This document shows, piece after piece, positions 49,079 through 59,259 of a stretch of DNA of 64,000 nucleotides. Positions within the stretch are counted from its first letter, which is position 1. Each line of letters opens with the position of its first letter. The DNA comes from Pedobacter caeni. Lineage in GTDB: Bacteria; Bacteroidota; Bacteroidia; Sphingobacteriales; Sphingobacteriaceae. The stretch covers positions 558,001 to 622,000 of the forward strand of contig NZ_FQUQ01000005.1 in the NCBI RefSeq assembly GCF_900129215.1. Direction: 5' to 3'. Both the position numbers and the translations under genes were made by a program. The notes beneath the pieces were generated by a model. That model was not told the DNA's origin. It worked only from the letters and a program-made list of their open reading frames with translations, and searched no databases.

Positions 49079-50716
49079 TTAAAGGATTTTAACGAGATAA
49101 AACCGTTCAATCACCTGATTACGGGTATGGTAATTCAGGAATTTGGGCTTTAGTTTAGTGATGTGGAAATAGTCAAAGCTTTTCAGAATTTGGGCATGGT
49201 AAATTGTTTTCAGGACAGAAAATTCTGCCTCCGGAACAAATACAACCATGCCTTTCTTCGTCTTTTCTTTTTCAAGGGCATCATAGTCAGATAGGTATCC
49301 AACCTCTCCCGGTGCATAAAAACCGAAAGCATCTGAGACATTCATGAGGACCTTTGCCTGCGTTCCGGGGTATTGTTCCTGTAACCATTTCCCTGCCTTC
49401 ATCCCTGCCTGGTATTCCAGAAGGGCAGGATAAAAGAATAGATAAAGAAATCCCATCAGGGAAATGGAAAGCAAGGTGCTTCTTGCCATGATGGTCTGTA
49501 CAGATGGGCCTTTGAACAGTACAAAAGAGAGGATCAGAAGGAACAGTAAGCTCCCGATACAGAGAAATGGATAAGGAACATGAAATAACAATGCAATTGA
49601 AGCAAGGAGTATCGTAATGATCAGGAAAAGAACATTCTGAATCCTGAAAAATGCTTTGATGCCTTTTGATTCCAACCGGCACAAATAGGCTGCGGTAAGG
49701 ATTGAAAACTGAGGAAAAATGAGCAGGATATAATGTGGTAGCTGGAATTTGGAAAAAGAGAAAATAAGAAAAGAAACCAGAGCACTTGCCCAGATGATGA
49801 TGCCCTCCATAGGGATCTCATCCCTGTTTTTCTTTTTTACCAATTGGGCGATGGCGGTGTAAAACAAAACTGACCAGGGCAAGAATGCCCATAAAGTGGT
49901 ATGAAGAAAGAAAGAAACATCCCCTTTGCCCTTGATCGGGCCACTGTTGAAAAAGCGTCCGAATTGACTGTCCCAAAAGAAAAATTTCAGCCCGGAAACA
50001 CCCTGTTGTCCGAATACTATTTTTTCGGGATGCAGGTCAAACTGCACATATAAAGCATAGATCTCCGGAGTGATGAATATAAAAATCAAGCCTAAAGCTA
50101 TCCACCATTTAGGTTTCCCGAACTCCCGGTATTGTTTGCTAACTGCCCAGTAAATGAGGAATCCTGTAAAAACAGGAATCAACACAAAGATGCCTTTGAT
50201 CATGATGGCACAAGCGGCAAAGAAAGAACCGGCAATGATATGCCAGAATGAATGCTGATGAGCCTTGTAGTAATGATAGATGCTGGCGATGACAAAGGCG
50301 GTGATATAGGTTTCGGCCCTTACATCGAAGCTGGAGATGATCAGGTGAAGCGCTGTACTAAAGATCAGGACGCTGATTAATGCGGTTTTCTGATTATAAA
50401 TTGCTTTTGTGAAAAGGTATAGGTACCAGCAAGCCAGTAAGCCTGCAAGAAATGAAGGCAACTTGTAGGCAAAAACCGAAATGCCAAATATTTTATAGGA
50501 CGCTGCAGCAAGCCAGAACGTGAGGTGTGGTTTATCCAGCCAATCGGCACCCCGCAAATAGAGGTTGATCCAGTCATTTTTTAAGACCATGGTCTTGGCT
50601 ATTGTTGCATACAGGGCCCCATCAGGTTCCATTAATTCACCAAAGAGTGCTACTGCGCTCACAATGGTAACCAGGATGATCAGGAGTAAATACAACTTGT
50701 TTTCCGTTAGTTTCAT
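49079..50716 (-). CDS. ArnT/PMT-like membrane glycosyltransferase
   Basis: This 545-residue polytopic membrane protein of the GT-C type (dolichyl-phosphate-mannose or undecaprenyl-phosphate-sugar transferase) has MEPDGALYATIAKTM near residue 30 with the Asp/Glu expected for catalysis in the first periplasmic loop and a helix-rich middle, ending in a soluble C-terminal domain of about 120 residues (SDAFGFYAPGEVGYLSDYD). The family adds sugars from lipid-linked donors to lipid A or protein. Substrate unknown. It stands alone between two + strand genes. Confidence 0.82.
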   Translation of the reverse strand: MKLTENKLYLLLIILVTIVSAVALFGELMEPDGALYATIAKTMVLKNDWINLYLRGADWLDKPHLTFWLAAASYKIFGISVFAYKLPSFLAGLLACWYLYLFTKAIYNQKTALISVLIFSTALHLIISSFDVRAETYITAFVIASIYHYYKAHQHSFWHIIAGSFFAACAIMIKGIFVLIPVFTGFLIYWAVSKQYREFGKPKWWIALGLIFIFITPEIYALYVQFDLHPEKIVFGQQGVSGLKFFFWDSQFGRFFNSGPIKGKGDVSFFLHTTLWAFLPWSVLFYTAIAQLVKKKNRDEIPMEGIIIWASALVSFLIFSFSKFQLPHYILLIFPQFSILTAAYLCRLESKGIKAFFRIQNVLFLIITILLASIALLFHVPYPFLCIGSLLFLLILSFVLFKGPSVQTIMARSTLLSISLMGFLYLFFYPALLEYQAGMKAGKWLQEQYPGTQAKVLMNVSDAFGFYAPGEVGYLSDYDALEKEKTKKGMVVFVPEAEFSVLKTIYHAQILKSFDYFHITKLKPKFLNYHTRNQVIERFYLVKIL

Positions 50717-50939
50717 TTGAATAAAATTGTCTTTACAGGTGATGATGATTTCATTTTTTTGATATTGCCGGAGCAGCTCTTGTTAAGGTGGACCTGCTGC
50801 TCCTTGCGAACAGTCAGCAAGGTAATTTTTGAACAATACCCCAGCTTTAATGCTGTATTAAATGATTGTTATGGTTTTAAGATACAGGTGTTTAGCTACC
50901 GGTGTTTTCAACCAGGATTATCAGTAGCTTTGTCAGACC

Positions 50940-51809
50940 ATGACTGTCGCTGAACATCCCATTTTATCCCTACTTCCGGATCATGACCTGAAAGATTCCT
51001 TTTCGGTAAAATTCATGAACAGGCATACCATTATGGAAACTGCGGTATGCCGGATCAGTTACCACAGGATTTTTCTGATTCAGGAGGGGAGTGGTGGCAT
51101 TCAGATCGATGAGCATTCCTATCCGATCTCTGGCCAGGAATTGTTTCTGCTTTCTAAAGGCCAGTTATTTACTTTTTTGCCTGGAACTACCCTGACTGGT
51201 TATGAACTCAGTTTCGGGGATTGCTTTTGGGAGAAAAGCCCTGCCAGTGCCAGCAATTGTAAATCAGTGCTGTTTAATAATGCTGCGGCAAATCAACATC
51301 TGCCATTTCCTGCAGGAACACAGGCCGGACTGATTAACTTGTTCGCTATCCTCTATGCGGAATATATTGCTGTGGATTACATCAATAAGCTCGATGCACT
51401 TGCTGCTTATCTGAAGGTGATCATGATCAAAATTGCGAATTTGAATGCGGCGCTTGTACAGGCCTACGATAGTCACGATCGACAACTCTATCGCCACTTT
51501 ATCGCTTCCGTATCTGAAAAATATAAAGACACACATGAGGTGGCATCCTTTGCAAAAGACCTGGGGATTTCTACCCGGAAGCTTGGCGATCTCTGCAAAC
51601 GCTGTGGTGTTATGAGCCCTAAAGAGATTATCAATGGCCAGTTGATTGCAGAAGCAAAAAGAAACCTTCAGTTTTCTTCGAAGCCGGTAAAAGACATTGC
51701 TTATGAACTCAATTTCAGTAGTCCGGATCAGTTCAGTCATTTCTTTAAAAAGCATACGGGTAGTTCTCCCAATGACTATCGTCTCCACTTTGTTAAAATT
51801 GGCATGTGA
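50940..51809 (+). CDS. AraC-family transcriptional regulator
   Basis: The N-terminal half is cupin-like (FLIQEGSGGIQIDEHSYPISGQELFLLSKGQLF, about 44-76). The C-terminal AraC domain has two helix-turn-helix units: VASFAKDLGISTRKLGDLCK and VKDIAYELNFSSPDQFSHFFKKHTGSSPNDYR. It is a typical one-component activator or repressor for a small ligand. Its nearest target would be the HD-domain gene 66 nt downstream on the same strand, an inference from position. The 223 nt upstream contain an 8-bp hairpin but no recognisable box. Confidence 0.9.
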   Translation: MTVAEHPILSLLPDHDLKDSFSVKFMNRHTIMETAVCRISYHRIFLIQEGSGGIQIDEHSYPISGQELFLLSKGQLFTFLPGTTLTGYELSFGDCFWEKSPASASNCKSVLFNNAAANQHLPFPAGTQAGLINLFAILYAEYIAVDYINKLDALAAYLKVIMIKIANLNAALVQAYDSHDRQLYRHFIASVSEKYKDTHEVASFAKDLGISTRKLGDLCKRCGVMSPKEIINGQLIAEAKRNLQFSSKPVKDIAYELNFSSPDQFSHFFKKHTGSSPNDYRLHFVKIGM

Positions 51810-51875
51810 TTGACCGTTTTTAACATTCCCTGAAGGCTTTTGTCAGCTTAATTTTGTCTTATAAACTCATTCATT

Positions 51876-52526
51876 ATGTCTGTAAACAAAATTAAATCCA
51901 TTGCGGGAATTGATATTCCTGATTCTGCCATCGCCAGTCAGGCAACAGAACTGCTGTTAACACATGGAACGGAATTCATTTATAACCATTCTCTGAGGGT
52001 TTTCCTGTTTTCTTCATTAAACGGAAAACGGAATCAAATCCAGTATGATGCGGAATTGCTGTACGTCAGTTCTGTGTTTCATGACCTTGGGCTTGTCCCT
52101 CATTACAGCAGCGCTGATCAGCGTTTTGAGGTAGACGGAGCAAATGCAGCCAGGGATTTTCTGAAAAGCCATGGTTTGCCGAAAGAATCCCTGCAACTGG
52201 TTTGGGATACGATCGCACTGCATACCACAATCGGAATTGCAGAACATAAAGAGCCTGAAGTGGCGCTGATGTATTCGGGTGTAGGTCTGGACGTGATGGG
52301 GGAGGGATATGAACACCTGAGTGTAGAAAACAGGGAAGCGATTGTCGGCGCATTTCCCAGAAATAATTTCAAGGAAAAGATCATTCCAACCTTTTTTGAT
52401 GGGTTTAAGCATAAAACGGAGACCACTTTTGGCAATATCAAAGCCGATGTATGTGGTTATATGATTCCCAATTTCCAGCATAAAAACTTTTGCAATTGTA
52501 TTCTCCATTCCCCATGGTCTGAATAA
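51876..52526 (+). CDS. HD-domain phosphohydrolase-like protein
   Basis: This soluble 216-residue protein has the HD metal site: His38 in NHSLRV, the His69-Asp70 pair in VFHDLGL, and a later His-Thr-Thr segment (IALHTTIG, about 117). It resembles the cyanamide-hydratase/uncharacterised HD branch rather than nucleotide pyrophosphohydrolases. It may act on a small molecule under the control of the AraC protein upstream. A large palindromic terminator follows. Substrate unknown. Confidence 0.85.
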   Translation: MSVNKIKSIAGIDIPDSAIASQATELLLTHGTEFIYNHSLRVFLFSSLNGKRNQIQYDAELLYVSSVFHDLGLVPHYSSADQRFEVDGANAARDFLKSHGLPKESLQLVWDTIALHTTIGIAEHKEPEVALMYSGVGLDVMGEGYEHLSVENREAIVGAFPRNNFKEKIIPTFFDGFKHKTETTFGNIKADVCGYMIPNFQHKNFCNCILHSPWSE

Positions 52527-52540
52527 CAGTTTTATTTTTT

Positions 52541-52582
52541 ATTTTAAAGCTGGTGATCCATATGGATCACCAGCTTTAAAAT
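52541..52582. terminator. 42-nt perfect palindromic terminator
   Basis: The two 21-nt halves (52541-52561 and 52562-52582) are exactly complementary, with core GCTGGTGATCCAT and A/T-runs at both ends. It lies between the HD gene and the sigma-factor gene. Its loopless symmetry is notable, but its position after a stop codon fits a bidirectional terminator. Confidence 0.75.
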
Positions 52583-52647
52583 ATTCGCATCCCGGGTTGT
52601 TACTCTCGATAATCTCTGTAATTTAGGAATTCTAATTTTCAGGTGGG

Positions 52648-53184
52648 ATGAATGATGTTTTTTCTATAAAAAATGGCAGCATTAAGGCTTTTGAATCTGC
52701 ATATCACCACTGGAGCGGTAGAATCTATACTTTTATCCTTAAGCAGTGTCATAGCGAAGAAATTGCGGAGGAAGTTGTTCAGCTGGCATTTGTACGCCTA
52801 TGGGAAAAGCGGGAGCAGCTTTCTTTGGAGCATAACCTCAGCACCCAGCTTTTCCGGATGTCGAAAACCATTTTTATTGATGAGCTGAGGAAAACTGCCC
52901 AGTCCAGGAAATACCAAGAGAGGGTTCAGCGATCCGGGGCAGCGTCTTTTACGGAAAATACACTGGAGCATAAAGAAGCGCTTCAGATCGTCTATCAGGC
53001 GATCGAGCAGATGCCCCCGGTCAGGAAGCAGATCTTTCTGATGAGCCGGATGGAACATCTTTCTTACCAGGAGATCGCTGAGAAACTCGGTATCTCTCCT
53101 AAAACAGTAGAGAATCATATGGCACTCGCCTTAAAATACCTTCGTGGCTTTACACCACTGATGATTGTCCTGCATTTACTGTAA
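52648..53184 (+). CDS. ECF sigma factor, FecI-like
   Basis: This is a 178-residue sigma-70 ECF protein: region 2 (FESAYHHWSGRIYTFILK, then EEIAEEVVQLAFVRLWEK) and region 4 (MPPVRKQIFLMSRMEHLSYQEIAEKLGISPKTVENH). In Bacteroidota such factors activate the SusC/SusD operon downstream when the FecR protein relays ligand binding. It is followed by the FecR gene 61 nt later, in the common FecI-FecR-SusC-SusD order. Confidence 0.92.
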   Translation: MNDVFSIKNGSIKAFESAYHHWSGRIYTFILKQCHSEEIAEEVVQLAFVRLWEKREQLSLEHNLSTQLFRMSKTIFIDELRKTAQSRKYQERVQRSGAASFTENTLEHKEALQIVYQAIEQMPPVRKQIFLMSRMEHLSYQEIAEKLGISPKTVENHMALALKYLRGFTPLMIVLHLL

Positions 53185-53245
53185 GCATAAATAAATATTT
53201 TTTTACCGGTTAGGGGTAAGGCCCTTTTCAAACGTATGGAAAGAA

Positions 53246-54283
53246 ATGGAGATGACTAAGGAACTGATCTTACGGTTTTTCAAAAACCAATGTAATGCAG
53301 AAGAAGCAACAGAAGTTGCCGCTTATTTGCAGCAGCACCCGGAACTGCTGGAAGAATTTCTTCCGGATCAGGCCTGGAATGAGCTGGAAAATGAAGTCTC
53401 CTTGTTTCCTGAGGATAAGAAAACTGAAATCCTGAACCAGCTGAGGCTAAAGCTGGATTTTACAGTACCGAAAAAGAGAAATCTTTGGTGGTTAAGTGCT
53501 GCGGCATCCTTATTCCTGCTGCTTGGTATTGGCTATTTGATGAACAAAAAACCAGCAGAAGTACAGGTTCCTGAAGTTATGCTCCACAATCTGGTGAAAA
53601 TGAATTACGGTAAAGAGGCAGTGTCGCTGGCCATTGAAGACGGTTCTGTGGTGCTGCTAAAACCGGGAAGTGAGCTCCGCTATCCGGAACATTTTCAGGG
53701 CAACGACCGGAGTTTTTACCTGAAAGGAGAAGCCCGGTTTAAGGTAGCAAAAGATCCTGAGCGTCCTTTTAATGTACATGCGGGGGGAACTGTGACGACC
53801 GCTTTGGGGACAGATTTCACCATTACCGCCAATTCAGGGGAGTCTCATACCAGGATCTTTCTTCATGAAGGCCGTGTGGTGGTGAGGCCGGAGCAGCCAC
53901 AAAAAGGGAAAACAAAGGAAGTGTATTTAAATGCCGGAGAACAGCTTTCGGTGAACCGGACCACTTTTGACAATCAGCTTGCTGGCTCCGAAAAGAAAAC
54001 AGAACCGCGAATCAAGGTCGCAGGAAGTACAGAAATCACTTTAGAAACCATTTCCTTTAAGAACCAGAGTCTGGAAAACATTTTCCATTCATTAGATAAA
54101 GAACTTTCCACAAGGATTCATTTCAAAGCGCATGAAATGTCCGGCCGGTATTTCACCGGAGCATTTAAAAGGGATAGTCTGACCGCAGACCGGATCATTA
54201 AAGAGATCGCCCTGTTAAACAAACTAAAAATCGACAAACGTGACAGTACCTATTACCTGAGCTTGCAACAAAACCACCACTAG
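53246..54283 (+). CDS. FecR-type anti-sigma factor
   Basis: The protein (345 aa) has a cytoplasmic N-terminal region, one membrane helix (NLWWLSAAASLFLLLGIGYL, about 79-98), a periplasmic FecR domain (MNYGKEAVSLAIEDGSVVLLKPGSELRYP ... ALGTDFTI) and a C-terminal DUF4974 segment (SLENIFHSLDKELSTRIHF) that resembles the signalling domain of TonB transducers. It should hold the sigma factor until the SusC N-terminal domain signals. Start ATG at 53246. Confidence 0.92.
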   Translation: MEMTKELILRFFKNQCNAEEATEVAAYLQQHPELLEEFLPDQAWNELENEVSLFPEDKKTEILNQLRLKLDFTVPKKRNLWWLSAAASLFLLLGIGYLMNKKPAEVQVPEVMLHNLVKMNYGKEAVSLAIEDGSVVLLKPGSELRYPEHFQGNDRSFYLKGEARFKVAKDPERPFNVHAGGTVTTALGTDFTITANSGESHTRIFLHEGRVVVRPEQPQKGKTKEVYLNAGEQLSVNRTTFDNQLAGSEKKTEPRIKVAGSTEITLETISFKNQSLENIFHSLDKELSTRIHFKAHEMSGRYFTGAFKRDSLTADRIIKEIALLNKLKIDKRDSTYYLSLQQNHH

Positions 54284-54339
54284 ATAATTAACCAACTATT
54301 TACAAGAGAACCATTGTAAAAAGATTATTGAAAAGAACT

Positions 54340-57300
54340 ATGAAACAAATTTCACCAAGAATTTCGAAAAGGCGGATTCAGGGAATATGGCTTAGCGGTC
54401 TTATTTTCTTACTGCTTGCAGGGACAGCAAATGCCCAGACCGGGGCATCGGTTACAGGAGTTGTTAAAGATGCCGGTGGAGGCGCCCTTCCGGGAGTATC
54501 CGTAAAGATCGAAAACAAAGACAAAAATTTCAGAAGTAACATTGCGACCAATATGCAGGGCCTGTTTTCTGCGGGTGGCATTCCTCCTGGTGGAGGGTAT
54601 ACTTTTACCTTTACTTCTATCGGTTACAAGACCAAAGTACTGGAAGGATATACCATCAACCTACTGGATAAATTGTCTATAGTAGTGACTTTGGACGAAG
54701 ATGCCACCAAGCTGAATGATGTGGTGATTACCGCGCTTGGAATTAAGCGAAATAAAAAAGCACTCGGGTATAGCATGGCTGAACTGAAAGGCAATGAACT
54801 GACCCAGGGGAGCGAAGTGAATGTGGCCAACTCCCTTTCCGGAAAAGTTTCCGGTGTACAGGTGAGCCGGGCTTCCTCAGGAAGCGGGGGCTCATCAAAG
54901 GTGGTCATCAGAGGGAATAACTCATTGATTGGCAACAGTCAGCCTTTATATGTGGTGGATGGGGTGCCTATCGATAATCAGAATATAGGAGCGGCCAGTA
55001 GTTCCGGAGGAACGGATTACGGAGATGGGATTTCGAACATTAACCCGGATGATATCGCTACAATTTCTGTTCTGAAAGGACCAAATGCTGCTGCGTTATA
55101 TGGGCAAAGAGGAAGCAATGGGGTGATCCTGATCACGACAAAAACCGGTACGGCAGGCAAAGGAATGAACATTCAGGTGAATTCCGATTTCTCTGTAGGC
55201 TCGGCATTGGTGGCCCCTGATTTTCAGAATGTTTATGGACAGGGTTTAAATGGCGACTTTACCCATTTCAGAAAATCTGATGGAACAATCGTGACCATGA
55301 AGCAGGCCCTGGACGGAGGCTTTGCCGGCACACCAAAGATGAGTGGAGGCCGCGACCGGCTGACGCGTTCCAGCTGGGGACCAAAAATGGAAGGACAGCC
55401 TTATGAAGACCAGTGGGGAAACTTATTGTCGCTCACACCACAAAGTGATACGTATACCGGCTTTTTTCAAAATGAAAAACAGTTGACCAATAACGTGAGT
55501 GTAGAAGGCGGAAATGAAAAAGTAAACTACCGCCTTTCTTATGCAAATACCTATGTTGATGGTTATGTTCCAACAAATAAGCTGAAGAAAAACAACTTTA
55601 ACCTGCGTACACAGGCTTCGATTACCGATAAGTTTAAACTCGACGCAAAATTGAATTACATCATTCAGGACGCGACAAACAGGCCGACTTTGTCTGATGC
55701 TTCAGACAATCCGGCTTATCTGCTGATCAGTCAGCCGAGAAGTATTCCTATGAATATCCTCGGACAGTATAAATGGACAGCCGCTGATGTGGCCAAACAA
55801 TTGGGATATTCCAGTCCTGTTCCCGGACTGGAAAAGACCTATGCCACCAATAGTTCAACCGCAAATCCTTTCTGGACAATCAATGAAACAAAAAATACCG
55901 ACCGAAGGGACCGGGTGATTGGTTTCCTGAGGTTGTCTTATGATATCGAACCCTGGTTAAAGCTAAGTGCAACAGGAGGAACCGATTTTTATACTGATCA
56001 GCGCTTAAGGTACCGTGCAGTAAATACTTATCAGAGTCTGAACCGCAAAGGAGATATGAGTGAAACAGTGATCAGGGTGCGTGAAGACAATTTTGATGCC
56101 TTGCTGAACAGTAATTTTAAGATTAAGGAAGATTTTAGCGTAACCTGGAACCTTGGTGCCAGTCACCTGAGCCGTTATTTGCGTCAGACAGGAAATACCG
56201 GAAGCCAGTTCGTAGTGCCCAATCTGTATGTCATCAACAATACACTGACGAACTCCTATCTTTTTGACCTGGTAGAATCGAAGATCAATTCGGTGTATAC
56301 TTCCGGACAGATTGGATATAAAGATTACCTGTTTCTGGATTTATCCGCAAGAAATGATTGGTCTTCGACCTTAAATAACAACAACAATTCGTTTTTCTAT
56401 CCTTCGGCAAGTGCCAGTTTTATCGCTTCTGAAGCCTTTGGTATGAGTGGTAAAACCCTTCGTTACCTGAAGTTCAGAGGTTCATGGGCCCAGGCAGGAA
56501 GCTCCGGAAATCCTTATCAGCTAACTGGTACTTACAGCCTTGACCAGTTCTCACATGGAGGAGTTCCCCTGGCTTCATTCACGACTGTGATTCCAGACAA
56601 GAACCTTAAAAATGAGCTAACGACCTCTATTGAGTTTGGATCAGACCTGGAGCTTTGGGGTGGCAGACTGGGTTTAGGTTTTACCCTTTATCAGGCTTCT
56701 ACAAAAAAGCAGATTCTGGACGTTCCTATTGCACCTTCCAGCTTGTTCAATGTGATGAGGATCAATGCGGGTGAAATCAGGAACCGTGGTATTGAGCTGT
56801 CTTTAAATGGAACGCCCATCAAAACAGCCTCCGGATTTACCTGGAAAACAACTTTCAACTTTAATAAAAATGTAAATAAGGTGCTGTCCCTTGCACCAGG
56901 GGTAGAAACCTTTTTAATGGGGTCTGATCGGGGGATCAACGTAGTTGCACAGGTAGGCCGGCCTTTTGGAGAGCTCATCGGAACGCAGTTTGCCTGGTTG
57001 AAAGACGAAAATGGCAACCGCCTGATTGATCCGGATACCGGCCTTCCGCTACGAAGCAATGGCAGGGTAGTGGAAAGAATAGGAAATGCGCAGCCTGATT
57101 GGCTGGGTGGTTTCTTCAACTCTTTCAGTTATAAAGGTTTTACATTGAATGCTTTAGTCGATATCAGACAAGGGGGGATGATCTTCTCTCAAAGCAACAG
57201 AGAGGAAATCATTTATGGTACGACCAATAAAACGGTAGCAGGAAGGGATGGCTCTTATGTAGCTTCCGGAGTGGTAGGGAAGAAAAATGCGGATGGCAGC

Positions 57301-57657
57301 TGGTCCGGGACAGGAGCCCAAAACACCAAATCAGTAAAAGCACAGGATTACTGGAATATGGTAGCGAGCGACAAGGAGGTGATGGTATCCGAAGAAATGC
57401 TGAATGATGGAAGTTATATTGCCATGAGGGAAATCAGCCTTCGCTATCAGTTGCCGGCTAAGTTGATGCCGACCTCTAAAATCAAAAGCATTACCCTGGG
57501 TGTGTACGGACGTAATTTGTTCTACTTCCAACGCAAAACAGACGGTTTCTCGCCGGAAGCTTCGGCATTCAATACCTCTAATTCTTCTATTGGTATCGAA
57601 TCGACTTCTTTACCGATGCTGAGAAATATTGGATTTAACTTAAACATAGGGCTATAA
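54340..57657 (+). CDS. SusC/RagA-type TonB-dependent outer-membrane transporter
   Basis: The ATG at 54340 is used. A signal peptide (GLIFLLLAGTANAQ) is followed by a carboxypeptidase-like beta domain (SVTGVVKDAGGGALPGVSVK), then the plug (LNDVVITALGIKRNKKALG and ANSLSGKVSGVQVSR, SQPLYVVDGVPID, VLKGPNAAALYGQRGSNGVILI) and a large barrel ending NIGFNLNIGL. At about 1106 residues it is a typical SusC. It imports a ligand captured by the SusD partner next door. The ligand is unknown; no glycosidase or protease is co-encoded. Confidence 0.94.
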   Translation: MKQISPRISKRRIQGIWLSGLIFLLLAGTANAQTGASVTGVVKDAGGGALPGVSVKIENKDKNFRSNIATNMQGLFSAGGIPPGGGYTFTFTSIGYKTKVLEGYTINLLDKLSIVVTLDEDATKLNDVVITALGIKRNKKALGYSMAELKGNELTQGSEVNVANSLSGKVSGVQVSRASSGSGGSSKVVIRGNNSLIGNSQPLYVVDGVPIDNQNIGAASSSGGTDYGDGISNINPDDIATISVLKGPNAAALYGQRGSNGVILITTKTGTAGKGMNIQVNSDFSVGSALVAPDFQNVYGQGLNGDFTHFRKSDGTIVTMKQALDGGFAGTPKMSGGRDRLTRSSWGPKMEGQPYEDQWGNLLSLTPQSDTYTGFFQNEKQLTNNVSVEGGNEKVNYRLSYANTYVDGYVPTNKLKKNNFNLRTQASITDKFKLDAKLNYIIQDATNRPTLSDASDNPAYLLISQPRSIPMNILGQYKWTAADVAKQLGYSSPVPGLEKTYATNSSTANPFWTINETKNTDRRDRVIGFLRLSYDIEPWLKLSATGGTDFYTDQRLRYRAVNTYQSLNRKGDMSETVIRVREDNFDALLNSNFKIKEDFSVTWNLGASHLSRYLRQTGNTGSQFVVPNLYVINNTLTNSYLFDLVESKINSVYTSGQIGYKDYLFLDLSARNDWSSTLNNNNNSFFYPSASASFIASEAFGMSGKTLRYLKFRGSWAQAGSSGNPYQLTGTYSLDQFSHGGVPLASFTTVIPDKNLKNELTTSIEFGSDLELWGGRLGLGFTLYQASTKKQILDVPIAPSSLFNVMRINAGEIRNRGIELSLNGTPIKTASGFTWKTTFNFNKNVNKVLSLAPGVETFLMGSDRGINVVAQVGRPFGELIGTQFAWLKDENGNRLIDPDTGLPLRSNGRVVERIGNAQPDWLGGFFNSFSYKGFTLNALVDIRQGGMIFSQSNREEIIYGTTNKTVAGRDGSYVASGVVGKKNADGSWSGTGAQNTKSVKAQDYWNMVASDKEVMVSEEMLNDGSYIAMREISLRYQLPAKLMPTSKIKSITLGVYGRNLFYFQRKTDGFSPEASAFNTSNSSIGIESTSLPMLRNIGFNLNIGL

Positions 57658-57680
57658 CCGATCATATAAATATAATTCTG

Positions 57681-59186
57681 ATGAAACATATTGTAAAAAT
57701 GGTACTCTGCAGTTTTACTGTTGCGATGGGCTTAAGCTCCTGTACCAAAGATTTTGAAAGACTGAATACACCACCAACATCGGTGACTACCATAGATCCT
57801 TCCCTGGTATTTTCGAGGGTATTAAAGGATGGTACTTTTGCCGAAGGAGGTGAGTTGCCAAATAATAAACTGGGATCCTGGACTCAACATTGGGCAGGAG
57901 GGCCGGTCGTTCCTGTATCAAGATATCTGGAATCTGCCGAAGATGCGGTATGGGAGCAGCATTATTCACTGATCAAAGATCTGAAACAAATCAGTTTAGA
58001 ACTTAAAGGTAAAGAGAGTGATCCCTCAGGCCGGTCGAAACTGGCCATTGCGAGGATTTATGAAATCAGTATCTGGCAAAGGCTAACCGATCTTTTTGGC
58101 GATGTTCCTTATTCTCAGATCACCAAAGACCCTGCTAATGTTCAGGTTATTGCGCCATTTGATACTCAGGAAAGTATTTATACCTCGCTGATTGCAGATT
58201 TGAACAGTGCGATTGCGCAGTTAAATGACAATGACGAGAGCTATGGTACTGCGGATTTCTTTTATAAGGGAAGTATCCCGCAATGGCGGAAGTTCGGAAA
58301 CTCTTTAAAGTTACGGCTTGGCTTACGTCTCCGTTATGCCAACCCAGCATTGGCAAGATCTACCGTAGAATCTGCAATGGCCAATCCAGCTTTATTGCTC
58401 AGTGGAAATGCAGACAATGCGGCAGTGCCTACCTTTAACAATGCGCAGCCGGTAAATACCAATCCGATGCTGAGACAATTTCAAACCGGAAGTTCTGATT
58501 TGAGGTATCTTGCTGCGGCATTAATTGATAAATTAAAAGAATATAGTGATCCACGGTTGCCGCTTTTGGCGCAGCCAACAGTGAACAGCGTAAAAGCGGG
58601 GAAACCTGATTATGCAGGATTGGGGGTAGCTTTGACCGATGCACAGTTGTCGCAGGTAATCAGGGACAACTATTCAACGCCTTCATTGAGTACCTGGTTT
58701 AGTGCCGCATTTGCCCCGATTCCAACGTATGCCCTGACCTATTCTGAGGTGAGCTTTTTTAAAGCAGAAGCAGCGCTTTTGGGCTGGGGAGCATCTTCAG
58801 GAGATGCAGAGACCTTCTTTAAAGCAGGAGTAACGGCAGCCTTTCAACTGGCTCCTTATTCGATCAATACGATTCCTCCGGCCTACAATACCACGGTATT
58901 GTCTTTTACTGGCTTGTCTGATGCGCAGAAATTAGAAAAAATCATGACCCAGAAATGGATTCATTTGTTTGGAAGAAATTATGAGGCTTTTGCCGAATGG
59001 CGGAGAAATGGCTATCCGGTATTGACCCCGGGCAGTAACCCTGGTTCTACAGGTGGTAAAATTCCCCGCAGGGCGATTTATTCAACAAGAGAAGCACAGC
59101 TGAACAATGCGAATTATCAGGCCGCTGTAGGCAGGTTATCTAACGGGGATTCTTTCCTTTCTAAAGTATGGTGGGATAAACGCTGA
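57681..59186 (+). CDS. SusD/RagB-type substrate-binding lipoprotein
   Basis: The lipobox GLSSC (Cys about 21) is followed by TKDFERLNTPPT. The SusD_RagB helical fold is seen in WEQHYSLIKDLKQISLEL, RIYEISIWQRLTDLFGDVPY (the conserved 'l..L.dlfGdVPy' site) and EAALLGWGASSGDAETFFKAGV. At 501 residues it is the SusD-like 2 type. It lies 23 nt after the SusC gene and caps its channel. Confidence 0.93.
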   Translation: MKHIVKMVLCSFTVAMGLSSCTKDFERLNTPPTSVTTIDPSLVFSRVLKDGTFAEGGELPNNKLGSWTQHWAGGPVVPVSRYLESAEDAVWEQHYSLIKDLKQISLELKGKESDPSGRSKLAIARIYEISIWQRLTDLFGDVPYSQITKDPANVQVIAPFDTQESIYTSLIADLNSAIAQLNDNDESYGTADFFYKGSIPQWRKFGNSLKLRLGLRLRYANPALARSTVESAMANPALLLSGNADNAAVPTFNNAQPVNTNPMLRQFQTGSSDLRYLAAALIDKLKEYSDPRLPLLAQPTVNSVKAGKPDYAGLGVALTDAQLSQVIRDNYSTPSLSTWFSAAFAPIPTYALTYSEVSFFKAEAALLGWGASSGDAETFFKAGVTAAFQLAPYSINTIPPAYNTTVLSFTGLSDAQKLEKIMTQKWIHLFGRNYEAFAEWRRNGYPVLTPGSNPGSTGGKIPRRAIYSTREAQLNNANYQAAVGRLSNGDSFLSKVWWDKR

Positions 59187-59198
59187 TCCTGTTAAATG

Positions 59199-59250
59199 AA
59201 AAAGCGCTGATCCGTTTCCTTTTATATAGGAAATTGATCAGCGCTTTTTT
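59199..59250. terminator. Terminator after the SusCD pair
   Basis: AAAAAGCGCTGATC (59199-59212) pairs with 59236-59249, with a further inner TTTCCT/AGGAAA pair and a T-run on the right. It lies between the convergent SusD and M28 peptidase genes. Confidence 0.85.
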
Positions 59251-59259
59251 TATGCTCTT

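Noticed and set aside
50770..50803. Eight-bp G+C hairpin upstream of the AraC gene as a riboswitch or attenuator
   Set aside because: A single short stem with a long loop and no conserved riboswitch core; it lies in a divergent intergenic region and cannot be supported.
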